Source: SW-4-43-9 sp047617985 | GTDB lineage: Archaea; Nanohalarchaeota; Nanosalinia; Nanosalinales; Nanosalinaceae | Reading direction: 5' to 3' | Length of the DNA: 14,537 nucleotides | NCBI GenBank assembly: GCA_047617985.1 | Contig: JBLGBS010000020.1 | Location: 1-14,537 of the forward strand | Shown here: positions 6,594 through 13,366 of the stretch, one piece after another | How positions within the stretch are numbered: the stretch's first letter is position 1 | How the letters are laid out: every line of letters starts with the position of its first letter | Notes under the pieces: generated by a model | Seen by the model: only the letters and a program-made list of their open reading frames with translations | Databases searched by the model: none | Told to the model about the DNA's origin: nothing | Made by a program: the position numbers and the translations under genes

Positions 6594-7271
6594 CTAGATG
6601 CAGTACTTTGGAGGGTTACCGCCTTCAAATCTCATGAAGGGTTCTTCGACCGGTTCAACACTTACCTTTACAGGGTTTTCTCCCAGTATTTCCTCGTAGA
6701 ACCCGTCGACCGGTTTGTATCTATCCCTGAAATCCGTCATCGATTCGTTCAGTTCTAGGTCTTTCTCCACTATTTCGTGAAAAGTTTTTCCATGATCCTC
6801 GCCTTCATAAAAACATATCCGGTATAGGTCTGTCTCTCCGGTGAAGTCTCCTGAGGCTCCAACCAGCTGATCTCCTTCTTGATCGTATATATCTCCTGCC
6901 CGGTATAGAGGTTTGAAATCCGAGAGTTCGTCTATCTTCTGCTCTACTGTTTTTCCCCAGTATTTCATTTTCTCCTCATGGTTCTTCTCTGCCAGACGAT
7001 TTCTGGTAGCGATCATTAGACATTGGCTTTCCGGGCTGTGGTTCCACATGTTTCCGCCATCCTCTCTATTCAGCTCTGCAGGATAACCAAGTTCGAGCTC
7101 TAACTCGTTTCCAAGTCCGGAAAGATTCTCGCTGTAACCCTTTACCGAGCCGTAGTGGTTGTGGTTCAGCCCTACTAGAACCATACCCTCCTCCAGAGCT
7201 CTTTCCTCGGCGAAGTCACATGCGGAGGGGATTTGCCGGGGATCTTCTATATCTATCTCGTATCTCTTCAT
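6594..7271 (-). CDS. Uncharacterised protein coupled to lplA
   Basis: An acidic protein of 225 residues that I do not recognise. The start at 7271 (MKRYEIDIED) is chosen because its ATG overlaps the lplA stop as ATGA (7271-7268), a typical coupling; an in-frame ATG five codons earlier would lie deeper in lplA. There are no membrane segments or signal peptide, so it is probably cytoplasmic. Notable segments are VLVGLNHNHYGSVKGYSENL (about 32-51), GNMWNHSPESQCLMIATRNR (about 73-92) and GGNPPKYCI at the end, with several His, Cys and Trp residues that could be functional. Tight coupling to lipoate-protein ligase suggests a role in lipoate use or in a lipoylated complex, but this rests on context only. 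Confidence 0.7.
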   Translation of the reverse strand: MKRYEIDIEDPRQIPSACDFAEERALEEGMVLVGLNHNHYGSVKGYSENLSGLGNELELELGYPAELNREDGGNMWNHSPESQCLMIATRNRLAEKNHEEKMKYWGKTVEQKIDELSDFKPLYRAGDIYDQEGDQLVGASGDFTGETDLYRICFYEGEDHGKTFHEIVEKDLELNESMTDFRDRYKPVDGFYEEILGENPVKVSVEPVEEPFMRFEGGNPPKYCI

Positions 7272-8023
7272 TCTCTGTACAACCATTCTTCTTCTGAATA
7301 TTTATCAGCTAGTTCCTGTGATCTCTTGAGCTCGGAATCGGTCAGCTCGGATTCCTGGAACTTCCTTTCCTCTGTCAGCGCTTTTTTGAGTATCTTCCTT
7401 GCTTCATCGAAGCTCGCGTCTGATTCCTGGGTTATCGAGGAAACCCGTTCTCTAAACTCTTTGATCTGTTTATCTTTCAGTTTGTCTTCACTAGGTGTAA
7501 GCAGTGAGAACATTTCCTCTGGGTCTGTCTGGTAGATCAGGGTGCCTCCGATATAGACCACTCCGTCCTCTCGCTTCAGTGTGGCGCCGGAGATCTTGCC
7601 GTTTCCCGTTACGATATCGTTGATAGGTTCGTGCTCCGCATTTATACCTATTTTTTCAAGACCTTCTGCAATCTTTCCACATACATCCTCGTATATTTCA
7701 TTCACGTCATCCGGAAAATTCTTTTCGGAAGCGACTATCCCCCAGGTGATCTCGCCCTCTGGTGTTAGAAATGTTGCACCTCCACCACCCTGTCTTCTGA
7801 CCAGAATCACATCATCTCTTTTCTCAAACTCCTCCACGTCAACCTCTTCCTCGAAGCTCTGGGAGTAGCCCAGGTTGATGCATTTCCTGTCCCAGCCAGC
7901 TAGAAAAATTATTGGGTTGGAGCCGTTCCGCACTGACTCCATCAGGGCTTTGTTCAGCCCGGTCTTGAAGTAGGGATCGTGTCTTTCAAAACTGATGAAT
8001 CTCCAGGTTTGATTATTTTCCAT
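7268..8023 (-). CDS. lplA: Lipoate-protein ligase A family protein
   Basis: A 251-residue biotin/lipoate ligase fold enzyme. It attaches lipoate (or octanoate), via lipoyl-AMP, to a lysine of lipoyl domains in 2-oxoacid dehydrogenase E2 or glycine cleavage H protein. Visible motifs are RRQGGGGATF at 76-85 (lipoate-binding RRxxGGG), NDI at 135-137, catalytic Lys143 in GNGKISGATLKR, and GGTLIY at 159-164. The C-terminal part (about 205-251), ending LADKYSEEEWLYRE, resembles the accessory domain (KYxxxxWxY) of full LplA proteins, so adenylation and transfer may both be in one chain. A TATA box at 8046-8053 places the start at 8023 (leaderless). The uncharacterised gene at 6594-7271 follows with a 4-base overlap. 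No lipoylated target protein is in the window. Confidence 0.88.
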   Translation of the reverse strand: MENNQTWRFISFERHDPYFKTGLNKALMESVRNGSNPIIFLAGWDRKCINLGYSQSFEEEVDVEEFEKRDDVILVRRQGGGGATFLTPEGEITWGIVASEKNFPDDVNEIYEDVCGKIAEGLEKIGINAEHEPINDIVTGNGKISGATLKREDGVVYIGGTLIYQTDPEEMFSLLTPSEDKLKDKQIKEFRERVSSITQESDASFDEARKILKKALTEERKFQESELTDSELKRSQELADKYSEEEWLYRE

Positions 8024-8045
8024 AGAATAATTTTTCTCTGAGAAT

Positions 8046-8081
8046 AGTTAAACACTCTTCGGCTGACAAAACCGTTAAATA
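8046..8081. promoter_or_regulatory. Divergent promoter pair (lplA / membrane proteins)
   Basis: GTTTAACT on the minus strand (8053-8046) is about 26 bp before the lplA ATG. GTTAAATA on the plus strand (8074-8081) is about 27 bp before the ATG at 8105. Two separate TATA boxes about 28 bp apart serve the two directions, unlike the single shared box at 155-164. Confidence 0.55.
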
Positions 8082-8104
8082 CAGGCTGAAAGAAAATTGA
8101 CCCT

Positions 8105-8299
8105 ATGGTGGAGAAAAAACCGCTGACTGCTACAGCTTTCATTGCTCTGCTCGGCGCCTTACTTATTTATTTGGATTCGCCAAGTATTTCCGGACTGGGG
8201 GAGTACAGGTACGCGTTCCTGGTACCGATTTTCACTTCGATAATCGCTGTCGCCAGTCTCTACTTTATTTACTCCAAGCTTTCTGAGGTGATGGAATGA
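8105..8299 (+). CDS. Small two-helix membrane protein
   Basis: A 64-residue protein with two hydrophobic segments (about 8-23 and 35-57) joined by a polar turn, and a charged C-terminal end. No family is recognised. The ATG at 8105 follows a TATA box by about 27 bp. Its stop overlaps the next gene's ATG as ATGA (8296-8299), so the two products are probably made together and may interact in the membrane. Confidence 0.65.
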   Translation: MVEKKPLTATAFIALLGALLIYLDSPSISGLGEYRYAFLVPIFTSIIAVASLYFIYSKLSEVME

Positions 8300-8739
8300 T
8301 AGAGATAGATATGGCTGTAAGACTTTTCCATTTTCTAGGAGCTGTGACTGCGGTTGGAGCGGTTTTATCGACGGATTTGATTAACTCTTACTATTTCCTT
8401 CATCCCTCAAAGTTTGAGTATGAGCTAAAAGTAGAGGAACTGCTCTCTCTTATGATATGGGCAGGTCTATTCGTTTTATCCGTGACCGGTACATTAATGT
8501 TCCTGAAAAACCCGGCTTTTATTCAGAGCCAGATGTTCCAGCTGAAGATGCTGGTTGTCGCAGTACTGTTCCTCAACGGGGTTTTCCTCAATCAATGGGC
8601 TTCTCCGAGACTGTCTAAAATAAATGATTCAGAGGAAACACGGCTCAGAGATAAAAGAAAGTTTGAGATTGTAGCAGGCATCTCGGCTTTAATATCTGTT
8701 ACCGGCTGGATGACCGCTCTTCTCATAGGCTACTTCTAG
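8296..8739 (+). CDS. Four-helix membrane protein (CopD/DUF2269-like?)
   Basis: A 147-residue integral membrane protein with four probable helices (about 8-28, 48-68, 80-100 and 122-145). The first helix carries a histidine in RLFHFLGAVTAVGAVL, and the third begins QLKMLVVAVLFLNGVFLNQW. This layout recalls CopD-like and DUF2269-like membrane proteins with HxxGA in the first helix, but the match is weak and no metal or haem ligand set is proven. It is translated after an SD-like GAGGTGAT (8285-8292) and overlaps the small membrane gene before it by four bases. Its TAG stop lies in CTAG at 8736-8739, which is also the stop of the convergent adenosyltransferase gene. Confidence 0.65.
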   Translation: MIEIDMAVRLFHFLGAVTAVGAVLSTDLINSYYFLHPSKFEYELKVEELLSLMIWAGLFVLSVTGTLMFLKNPAFIQSQMFQLKMLVVAVLFLNGVFLNQWASPRLSKINDSEETRLRDKRKFEIVAGISALISVTGWMTALLIGYF

Positions 8740-9254
8740 TAATTCGGGTTCTTCTCCTCAACGTTTTCTAGGTGGTTCTCGTGCCTTGCCATTAGAAAGA
8801 ATAGATCACTTAGCCGGTTGATATATGCTAGAACCTCTTCCCTAAGTTCCTGTTTCTCGTCCAGTGCAACTATCTTCCTTTCAGCTCTTCTCGCTGTTGA
8901 TCTTGCCAGGTGAAGGTGTGAGGCGGACTCAGTTCCCCCCGCTAAAACAAAATCTCTCAGCGGTGGGCATTCGTCTTGGTACTTATCGCACAGCATTTCC
9001 AGTCTGTCAATGTTTTCCTGAGCCACTTTCTCCTCAGGATCTCTGTTCGCCAGTTCAGCCTGTAAAATATGGAGCTCATTCTGGATCTCTTCCAGCTCCT
9101 CGTTTTTTTCTTCAGTATAGTTTCTGCAGACACCTACCAGCGAGTTCAGCTCATCTACTGTACCGTACGCCTCTATTCTCTCGGATGATTTCGAAACCCT
9201 TTCACCTGAGGACAGATCAGTTCTTCCTCTGTCACCTCTTCCTGTGTAAACCAT
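8736..9254 (-). CDS. pduO: PduO-type ATP:cob(I)alamin adenosyltransferase
   Basis: A 172-residue enzyme that transfers adenosine from ATP to cob(I)alamin (or a corrinoid precursor) to make the adenosyl coenzyme. The sequence carries the full PduO/MMAB signature: YTGRGDRGRTDLSSGERVSK at 3-22 (ATP loop), IEAYGTVDELNS at 27-38, FVLAGG at 102-107, LHLARSTARRAER at 114-126 and YINRLSDLFFLMAR at 144-157. The length is normal for the family, which forms trimers. The start at 9254 has a TATA box about 27 bp upstream. The presence of the gene implies an adenosylcobalamin-dependent enzyme such as a class II ribonucleotide reductase or a mutase elsewhere; none is in this window. It is convergent with the four-helix membrane gene, sharing the CTAG stop. 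Confidence 0.92.
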   Translation of the reverse strand: MVYTGRGDRGRTDLSSGERVSKSSERIEAYGTVDELNSLVGVCRNYTEEKNEELEEIQNELHILQAELANRDPEEKVAQENIDRLEMLCDKYQDECPPLRDFVLAGGTESASHLHLARSTARRAERKIVALDEKQELREEVLAYINRLSDLFFLMARHENHLENVEEKNPNY

Positions 9255-9276
9255 GAAGCTTTTTGGTGTAGAAGGA

Positions 9277-9285
9277 GTTAAGAAA
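9277..9285 (-). promoter_or_regulatory. TATA box for adenosyltransferase
   Basis: TTTCTTAAC on the minus strand is centred about 27 bp before the ATG at 9254. The upstream plus-strand gene (9318) starts in the opposite direction with an SD (AGGAG, 9305-9309), so the 63-base gap is a divergent promoter region. Confidence 0.45.
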
Positions 9286-9317
9286 TTTGCTGATTACTTT
9301 ATACAGGAGAGATCATT

Positions 9318-9848
9318 ATGGCAGATTATCTGGCTCCGGAAACGGTTGACCTTAGGAAAGGTCAAAATACGGAAATTGAAGGTGGGGAACAGGGCTGGTC
9401 AGACCAGGGTTCTTTCGACGCCGATCTCAGGGGCTGTATTGCTTTGACCGCTTACAATCCGGATTCCGGTGCTGGAGGGATGTATCACATGGTAGCTGAG
9501 GAGATGGAGCCTGCTGATGTTACCCAGACAATCTGGGAGATGTGGCATGATTCCACTTTTTTCGGTGACCCGGAGCAGTTCAAATGGTATGCTGCAGGAG
9601 GTTATCCTGGAGATGCTGACTACACAGAGTCCTCCATAGATGTGGAACACAGCGATAGAGCTTATCTGCGCAGGATTCATGTAGACAGGTTCTTCGATCA
9701 GATGGATGTGTCATACAAATCAGAGTGGCTTGATGAGGATGATTTGATGCAGGTATCTCTTGATATGGATGAAGAAGAGTTCCATGTAACTAGATATGAA
9801 GGTTCTAGGGTTTTTACCGATTACATGTTTCAGGACAATCATGTTTAA
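9318..9848 (+). CDS. CheD-like (putative glutamine deamidase-fold) protein
   Basis: A 176-residue acidic protein. The segment around residues 36-59 (DLRGCIALTAYNPDSGAGGM, then YHM) resembles the CheD active site LGSCVxVxLYDxxxxxGGMxH. Cys40 and His57 are 17 residues apart, the same as catalytic Cys and His in characterised CheD. The CheD threonine six residues before the Cys is Asp here, so activity or substrate may differ. CheD deamidates glutamines of chemoreceptors, but no chemotaxis gene is visible nearby. The ATG is preceded by AGGAG with eight bases between. It ends just before the ATP-citrate-lyase-like beta gene, whose TATA box overlaps its stop. The fold call rests on one motif plus spacing, so it is tentative; otherwise it is an uncharacterised protein. 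Confidence 0.5.
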   Translation: MADYLAPETVDLRKGQNTEIEGGEQGWSDQGSFDADLRGCIALTAYNPDSGAGGMYHMVAEEMEPADVTQTIWEMWHDSTFFGDPEQFKWYAAGGYPGDADYTESSIDVEHSDRAYLRRIHVDRFFDQMDVSYKSEWLDEDDLMQVSLDMDEEEFHVTRYEGSRVFTDYMFQDNHV

Positions 9849-9849
9849 G
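9844..9849 (+). promoter_or_regulatory. TATA box for the ATP-citrate-lyase-like operon
   Basis: TTTAAG is centred about 27 bp before the GTG at 9873, the leaderless distance. It overlaps the stop codon of the CheD-like gene (9846-9848). Confidence 0.5.
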
Positions 9850-9872
9850 TTTATCAGAACAGTTCTTATTCC

Positions 9873-10985
9873 GTGAAGCTGTACGAATACGAGGCAAAAA
9901 ATCTTTTACAGGGGAAAGGAGTGAAGGTTCCGGAGAATGATGGAGAAAGATATGCTGTTAAAGCACAGGTGTTAACCAACGACAGAGCTGAACACGGTGG
10001 GATAGAGTTCGCTGAAACCAGAGAGGAAGCTGAGGAGATAGCAGAGGAGATGAAGGAAAGAGAGGTTCAAGGCCATGAAGTGGACAAAGTTTTGATAGAG
10101 GAGAGAATCGACCTTGACCACGAATTCTACATCGCGTTCCTCTACGATACTGATACCCGGAGACCGGTTATGCTTTTCTCCACAGAAGGAGGCTCAGGAG
10201 TGGAGAACAGACAGATCTCGAAGATGGTGCTTGATGAGGGGTCTGAAATCGATGATTTCAGTTCTTTTCTAGAGAACGAAGGAGTCGAAGATAACGGTTT
10301 GAGCAAGGTTGCGGAGAGACTTTACCGTGCATTTCTGGAAGAGGATATGAGACTATTGGAGATCAATCCTATGGTTAAATCGGCTGAAGATTTTATCGTG
10401 GTTGATGCGATGATTGAACTTGAGGATGACGCATCTTTCAGACATGAATGGAGTTATCCGGAGCGGTCTGTGATGGCGAGAGACAAGACTGAGAGAGAGA
10501 AGAGAGCGGAAAAGATAGATGAAGATGATCACAGAGGTGTCGCCGGAAAGTACACAGAGCTTGAAGGCGATATCGGCATGATGCTTGCTGGTGGAGGTGC
10601 CTCCCTGACCAACATGGATGCATTAATAGAGTATGGTGGAGAACCTGCGAACTACACAGAGTATGGAGGAAACCCGCCGACGGAAAAAGTCTACAAACTG
10701 AGTAAGGTCATAATGTCGAAACCGGGTTTGAAAGGGCTGTGGCATGTGGGGGGGACTGCAAACAACACCGATATCTACAGAACTATGAAAGGTTTCTGCC
10801 AGGCCCTGGAAGAGGAAAAACCGGATTACCCTATAGTTGTCAGGAGGGATGGCCCGAACGCCGATAAAGCGTTTGAGCTGTTGAGAGAGACAAGAGATAA
10901 ACTTGATCTGAATATGAAACTTTACCGAAACGATACACCTATGACTAAAACTGCGGAAGTACTTATGGAGATGGTAGAGAAATGA
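9873..10985 (+). CDS. ATP-citrate lyase / citryl-CoA synthetase beta-like subunit
   Basis: A 370-residue ATP-grasp acyl-CoA synthetase subunit. It opens with KLYEYEAKNLL, as in succinyl-CoA synthetase beta, has Lys30 in YAVKAQVL and LLEINPM at 161-167. The C-terminal ligase half is of ATP-citrate-lyase type: AGGGAS at 239-244, ANYTEYGGNPP at 259-269, WHVGGTANNTD at 290-300 and RRDGPN at 324-329. SucC instead has NGAGLAM and FLDVGGGA at the first two places. It should activate citrate with ATP, using the phosphohistidine of the alpha subunit. Oddities: about 16 residues are missing between Pro20 and Lys30 relative to SucC, and the Gly-rich loop is reduced to TNDRAEHGG. The GTG start is leaderless from the TATA at 9844-9849. 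The HAD and alpha genes follow. A related CoA ligase with another acid substrate cannot be excluded. Confidence 0.85.
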   Translation: MKLYEYEAKNLLQGKGVKVPENDGERYAVKAQVLTNDRAEHGGIEFAETREEAEEIAEEMKEREVQGHEVDKVLIEERIDLDHEFYIAFLYDTDTRRPVMLFSTEGGSGVENRQISKMVLDEGSEIDDFSSFLENEGVEDNGLSKVAERLYRAFLEEDMRLLEINPMVKSAEDFIVVDAMIELEDDASFRHEWSYPERSVMARDKTEREKRAEKIDEDDHRGVAGKYTELEGDIGMMLAGGGASLTNMDALIEYGGEPANYTEYGGNPPTEKVYKLSKVIMSKPGLKGLWHVGGTANNTDIYRTMKGFCQALEEEKPDYPIVVRRDGPNADKAFELLRETRDKLDLNMKLYRNDTPMTKTAEVLMEMVEK

Positions 10986-11010
10986 TTGTTAGAAAAGCTG
11001 AGGTGTTTCG

Positions 11011-11637
11011 ATGAGTAAAATCCCTGTATTCGATATTGGGGACACGCTTATGCCGTCCTTCCGGCTTCAGAACAAGTTAATGAAGGATGAGCTGAAAGAG
11101 CAGGGAGCAGAGGAGATCCCTGAGTTTGATGTGAATAATTTCAGAATCTACACTCCGTCTGAAGTGAAGGAGTATTTGGATAAACACGGTCTGGATCACG
11201 GAGATCCGATGAGAATAATTGAAAAATACAAGGATCGTGAACGCCGTTACATGGAGGAAAAGGGAGTATTTGAGACGCTTAGACAGATTTCCGAAGATTT
11301 TGGGTCTATAGGTTTTGTCAGCGACAACACAATTGAGGGAAAGAGATGGATGGCGGATCAGCTTGAAGCGCATAATGTGCCTTATGAAGGATTGGTGGTC
11401 TCCGAAGAAGTTGGTGTAGAGAAACCTGACCCGAAAATTTTCAAGGAGTTTCTCAACATCCGTGGCCGGCCAGGGAAGGACTTCGTCTACTTTGGAAATA
11501 ATCTTAACCGGGATCCTGCCTGTCAGAAAGTCGGGATGGACTTTGTCCTGGTTAAACAGTACAAAGTCTACGGGGAGAAAGATGTCGATCCTATAGACAA
11601 AATCAGTTACAGAGCGGTTAAGGAAGCTGTTGAATAA
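11011..11637 (+). CDS. HAD-superfamily hydrolase inside the operon
   Basis: A 208-residue haloacid-dehalogenase-type hydrolase, probably a phosphatase of a small metabolite. Motif I is VFDIGDTL with nucleophile Asp8; the usual second acid at position 10 is Gly, with Asp11 next to it, a variant seen in other HAD proteins. Motif II is Ser104 in GFVSDNT, motif III Lys138 in EKPDPKIF, and motif IV FGNNLNRDP with Asp168. Residues about 16-90 form the helical cap. It has an SD (GAGGTG, 11000-11005) five bases before the ATG, lies 25 bases after the beta gene, and its TAA shares one base with the alpha subunit ATG at 11637. This coupling suggests a function with the lyase, possibly removal of a wrongly phosphorylated product; that role is a guess. 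Confidence 0.85.
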   Translation: MSKIPVFDIGDTLMPSFRLQNKLMKDELKEQGAEEIPEFDVNNFRIYTPSEVKEYLDKHGLDHGDPMRIIEKYKDRERRYMEEKGVFETLRQISEDFGSIGFVSDNTIEGKRWMADQLEAHNVPYEGLVVSEEVGVEKPDPKIFKEFLNIRGRPGKDFVYFGNNLNRDPACQKVGMDFVLVKQYKVYGEKDVDPIDKISYRAVKEAVE

Positions 11638-12530
11638 TGTCAATACTTGTAGATAAGGATACGAAACTTCTGATCCAGGGAATCACAGGTCGGGAGGCGT
11701 CTGAAAAACTGCCGGAGATGCTGGATTACGGTACAGATGTCGTTGCAGGAGTAACGCCGGGCAAAGGCGGACAGAAAGTTGAGGGCGTTCCGGTATATGA
11801 TTCGGTTGAAGAAGCTCTGGAGAAACATCCCGAGATCAACGCTTCTCTTGTCTATGTCCCGCCTTTTGCTGCGAAAGACGCGGCTTTCGAGGCAATGGAT
11901 AATGGGATCAAGCTCCTTGATATCGTAACCGAGAGAGTTCCTACGAAAGATTCCTGGAAGATATTTGAGAAAGCTGAGAAAGAAGATGCCAGAGTGGTTG
12001 GCCCGACCTCTGTTGGTATAATCTCGCCAGGTAAATCCAAGCTCGGGCCGATAGGAGGGTCAGAACCGGAAAAGGTCTACAAACCTGGGAAGGTAGGTAT
12101 AATATCGAAGTCCGGCGGTATGACAACCGAGACTGCCTGGGTTGTTCGGCAGTCAGGATACGGAGTTTCGACAGCTATGGGACTTGGAGGAGATAGAATA
12201 GCAGGAACCACTTTTGAAGATGCATTGAAACTTTTCGAGGAAGATGATCAGACGGAGGCGGTTGTAATGTTCGGAGAGCTGGGAGGAACGTACGAGGAGA
12301 AAGCTGCTGAACTTGTTGAAAACGGTGACTTCACCAAACCCCTCGTTGCATTTATTGCAGGTAAGTTTACTGAGGAAATGCCTTCCCGCCAGTATGGGCA
12401 TGCTGGAGCTGTGATCAGAGGTGAGAGAAGCAAACCGTCTTACAAGGAGAGTATTTTGGAAGAAGCTGGAGCTCATGTAGTCAATGTCCACCATGAGATC
12501 GGAGAGAAGCTGGATGATTTACTGAGGTAG
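11637..12530 (+). CDS. ATP-citrate lyase / citryl-CoA synthetase alpha-like subunit
   Basis: A 297-residue CoA-binding ligase subunit of the SucD fold. The N-terminal CoA domain shows IQGITGRE (13-20) and VTPGKGG (39-45). The ligase domain has the active-site phosphohistidine His255 in QYGHAGAVI and Glu214 in GELGG. Features that match ATP-citrate lyase rather than SucD are GPTSVGIISPGKSKLG (122-137), SKSGGM (157-162; SucD has SRSGTL) and GLGGDR (182-187). With the ATP-grasp subunit it should form citryl-CoA from citrate and CoA through a citryl-phosphate. It lacks the C-terminal citrate-synthase domain found in fused ATP-citrate lyase; that activity is encoded separately at 13367-14068, as in the citryl-CoA synthetase/lyase pair of some bacteria. 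The start overlaps the HAD stop by one base. Confidence 0.87.
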   Translation: MSILVDKDTKLLIQGITGREASEKLPEMLDYGTDVVAGVTPGKGGQKVEGVPVYDSVEEALEKHPEINASLVYVPPFAAKDAAFEAMDNGIKLLDIVTERVPTKDSWKIFEKAEKEDARVVGPTSVGIISPGKSKLGPIGGSEPEKVYKPGKVGIISKSGGMTTETAWVVRQSGYGVSTAMGLGGDRIAGTTFEDALKLFEEDDQTEAVVMFGELGGTYEEKAAELVENGDFTKPLVAFIAGKFTEEMPSRQYGHAGAVIRGERSKPSYKESILEEAGAHVVNVHHEIGEKLDDLLR

Positions 12531-12560
12531 GTAGATTTTACCTAATAGGAATAAAGATTT

Positions 12561-13334
12561 ATGTACAAAATATTACTTATGCTAGAGTTTGAGGAAATCT
12601 TCGGAGCCGGAGAATTTGATGACGATGATGGTAGCTATGAGAAGGAGTTCTTAGGAGTTGAAGCTGGCAAGACGAGGAATGTGCTGGATTTTGAAACACT
12701 CTGGGAGCATGCAAACCGGCAGGGATATGATGTAGAAGCCTTTCCAAATGGTACGTCCAAGGATCTGGAAATAGAGAACGGTAATATATCCATATATGTG
12801 GAAAACTTTTCAGATGGTAGAACAGCACTGAAAATAGATTTTGACGATGAAGTTAATGATGTCGAAGCATATATGAAGGCCTCTGTTGACCAATGGCTTG
12901 GGGAAATTATTAGAAGAGAGCAGAAGGCGCATAGAGCTGCTACAAACTACGTGCATAATATTATACCTGAAAAAGCTGAGGAAAAAGGTGTCAGCCCGGA
13001 TGTTCTTATTGAACAGCATCTTGATTTCCCGAATGGAGATTCGTTATCCCGTTTCCACGATGAATACAGAAGTGGAGCTCCAGGAGAGATAGGTATAAAC
13101 TACGCTGCTGAGTTTGAATTATGGCCGTTCGAGAAAGACGATATGAATCGTTCTGATTTACCAGGAAAAATGCCTATAGCTGACGAGATAGACAGTCCTG
13201 ACCTAAAATCCAGAAACGATCTCTACCAGAGAGTTTTTCTAGAATCAGTAGTTGAAGAAGCCATACAGGAATATGATATGGACACAGGGCTTAGAGAAGA
13301 ATGGCTAGAATACGTTGATACAGCAATGAGTTAG
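12561..13334 (+). CDS. Uncharacterised acidic protein within the lyase cluster
   Basis: A 257-residue, very acidic protein that I do not recognise. It has no membrane segment or signal. An N-terminal Asp/Glu-rich region (about 10-30) is followed by an alpha/beta stretch with ISIYVENFSDGRTALKIDFD (about 76-95), a helix containing QWLGEIIRREQKAHRAATNY (about 111-130), and a C-terminal half with AEFELWPFEKDD and a final long helix. The start could be at 12561 or at an in-frame ATG at 12579; TATA-like sequences fit both. It lies 30 bases after the alpha subunit and 32 before the citryl-CoA lyase gene, on the same strand. Its position suggests a partner or regulator of the lyase system, but only by context. 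Confidence 0.75.
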   Translation: MYKILLMLEFEEIFGAGEFDDDDGSYEKEFLGVEAGKTRNVLDFETLWEHANRQGYDVEAFPNGTSKDLEIENGNISIYVENFSDGRTALKIDFDDEVNDVEAYMKASVDQWLGEIIRREQKAHRAATNYVHNIIPEKAEEKGVSPDVLIEQHLDFPNGDSLSRFHDEYRSGAPGEIGINYAAEFELWPFEKDDMNRSDLPGKMPIADEIDSPDLKSRNDLYQRVFLESVVEEAIQEYDMDTGLREEWLEYVDTAMS

Positions 13335-13342
13335 AATTAAAT
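13335..13342 (+). promoter_or_regulatory. TATA box for citryl-CoA-lyase-like gene
   Basis: AATTAAAT immediately follows the stop of the previous gene and is centred about 28 bp before the ATG at 13367. It gives the lyase gene its own leaderless promoter, so it may be expressed apart from the beta-HAD-alpha unit. Confidence 0.5.
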
Positions 13343-13366
13343 CCGTATGTAACTCAAAATACTTCT

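Noticed and set aside
11077..11643. A 188-codon minus-strand ORF opposite the HAD gene.
   Set aside because: It is antisense to a gene with all four HAD motifs, and its product is low-complexity with no domain.
9873..12530. Ordinary succinyl-CoA synthetase beta and alpha genes.
   Set aside because: Both subunits carry ATP-citrate-lyase-type motifs (GGGAS, TEYGG, RRDGPN; SGGM, GGDR), and a citryl-CoA-lyase-like gene lies close by. SucC/SucD residues at these sites differ.
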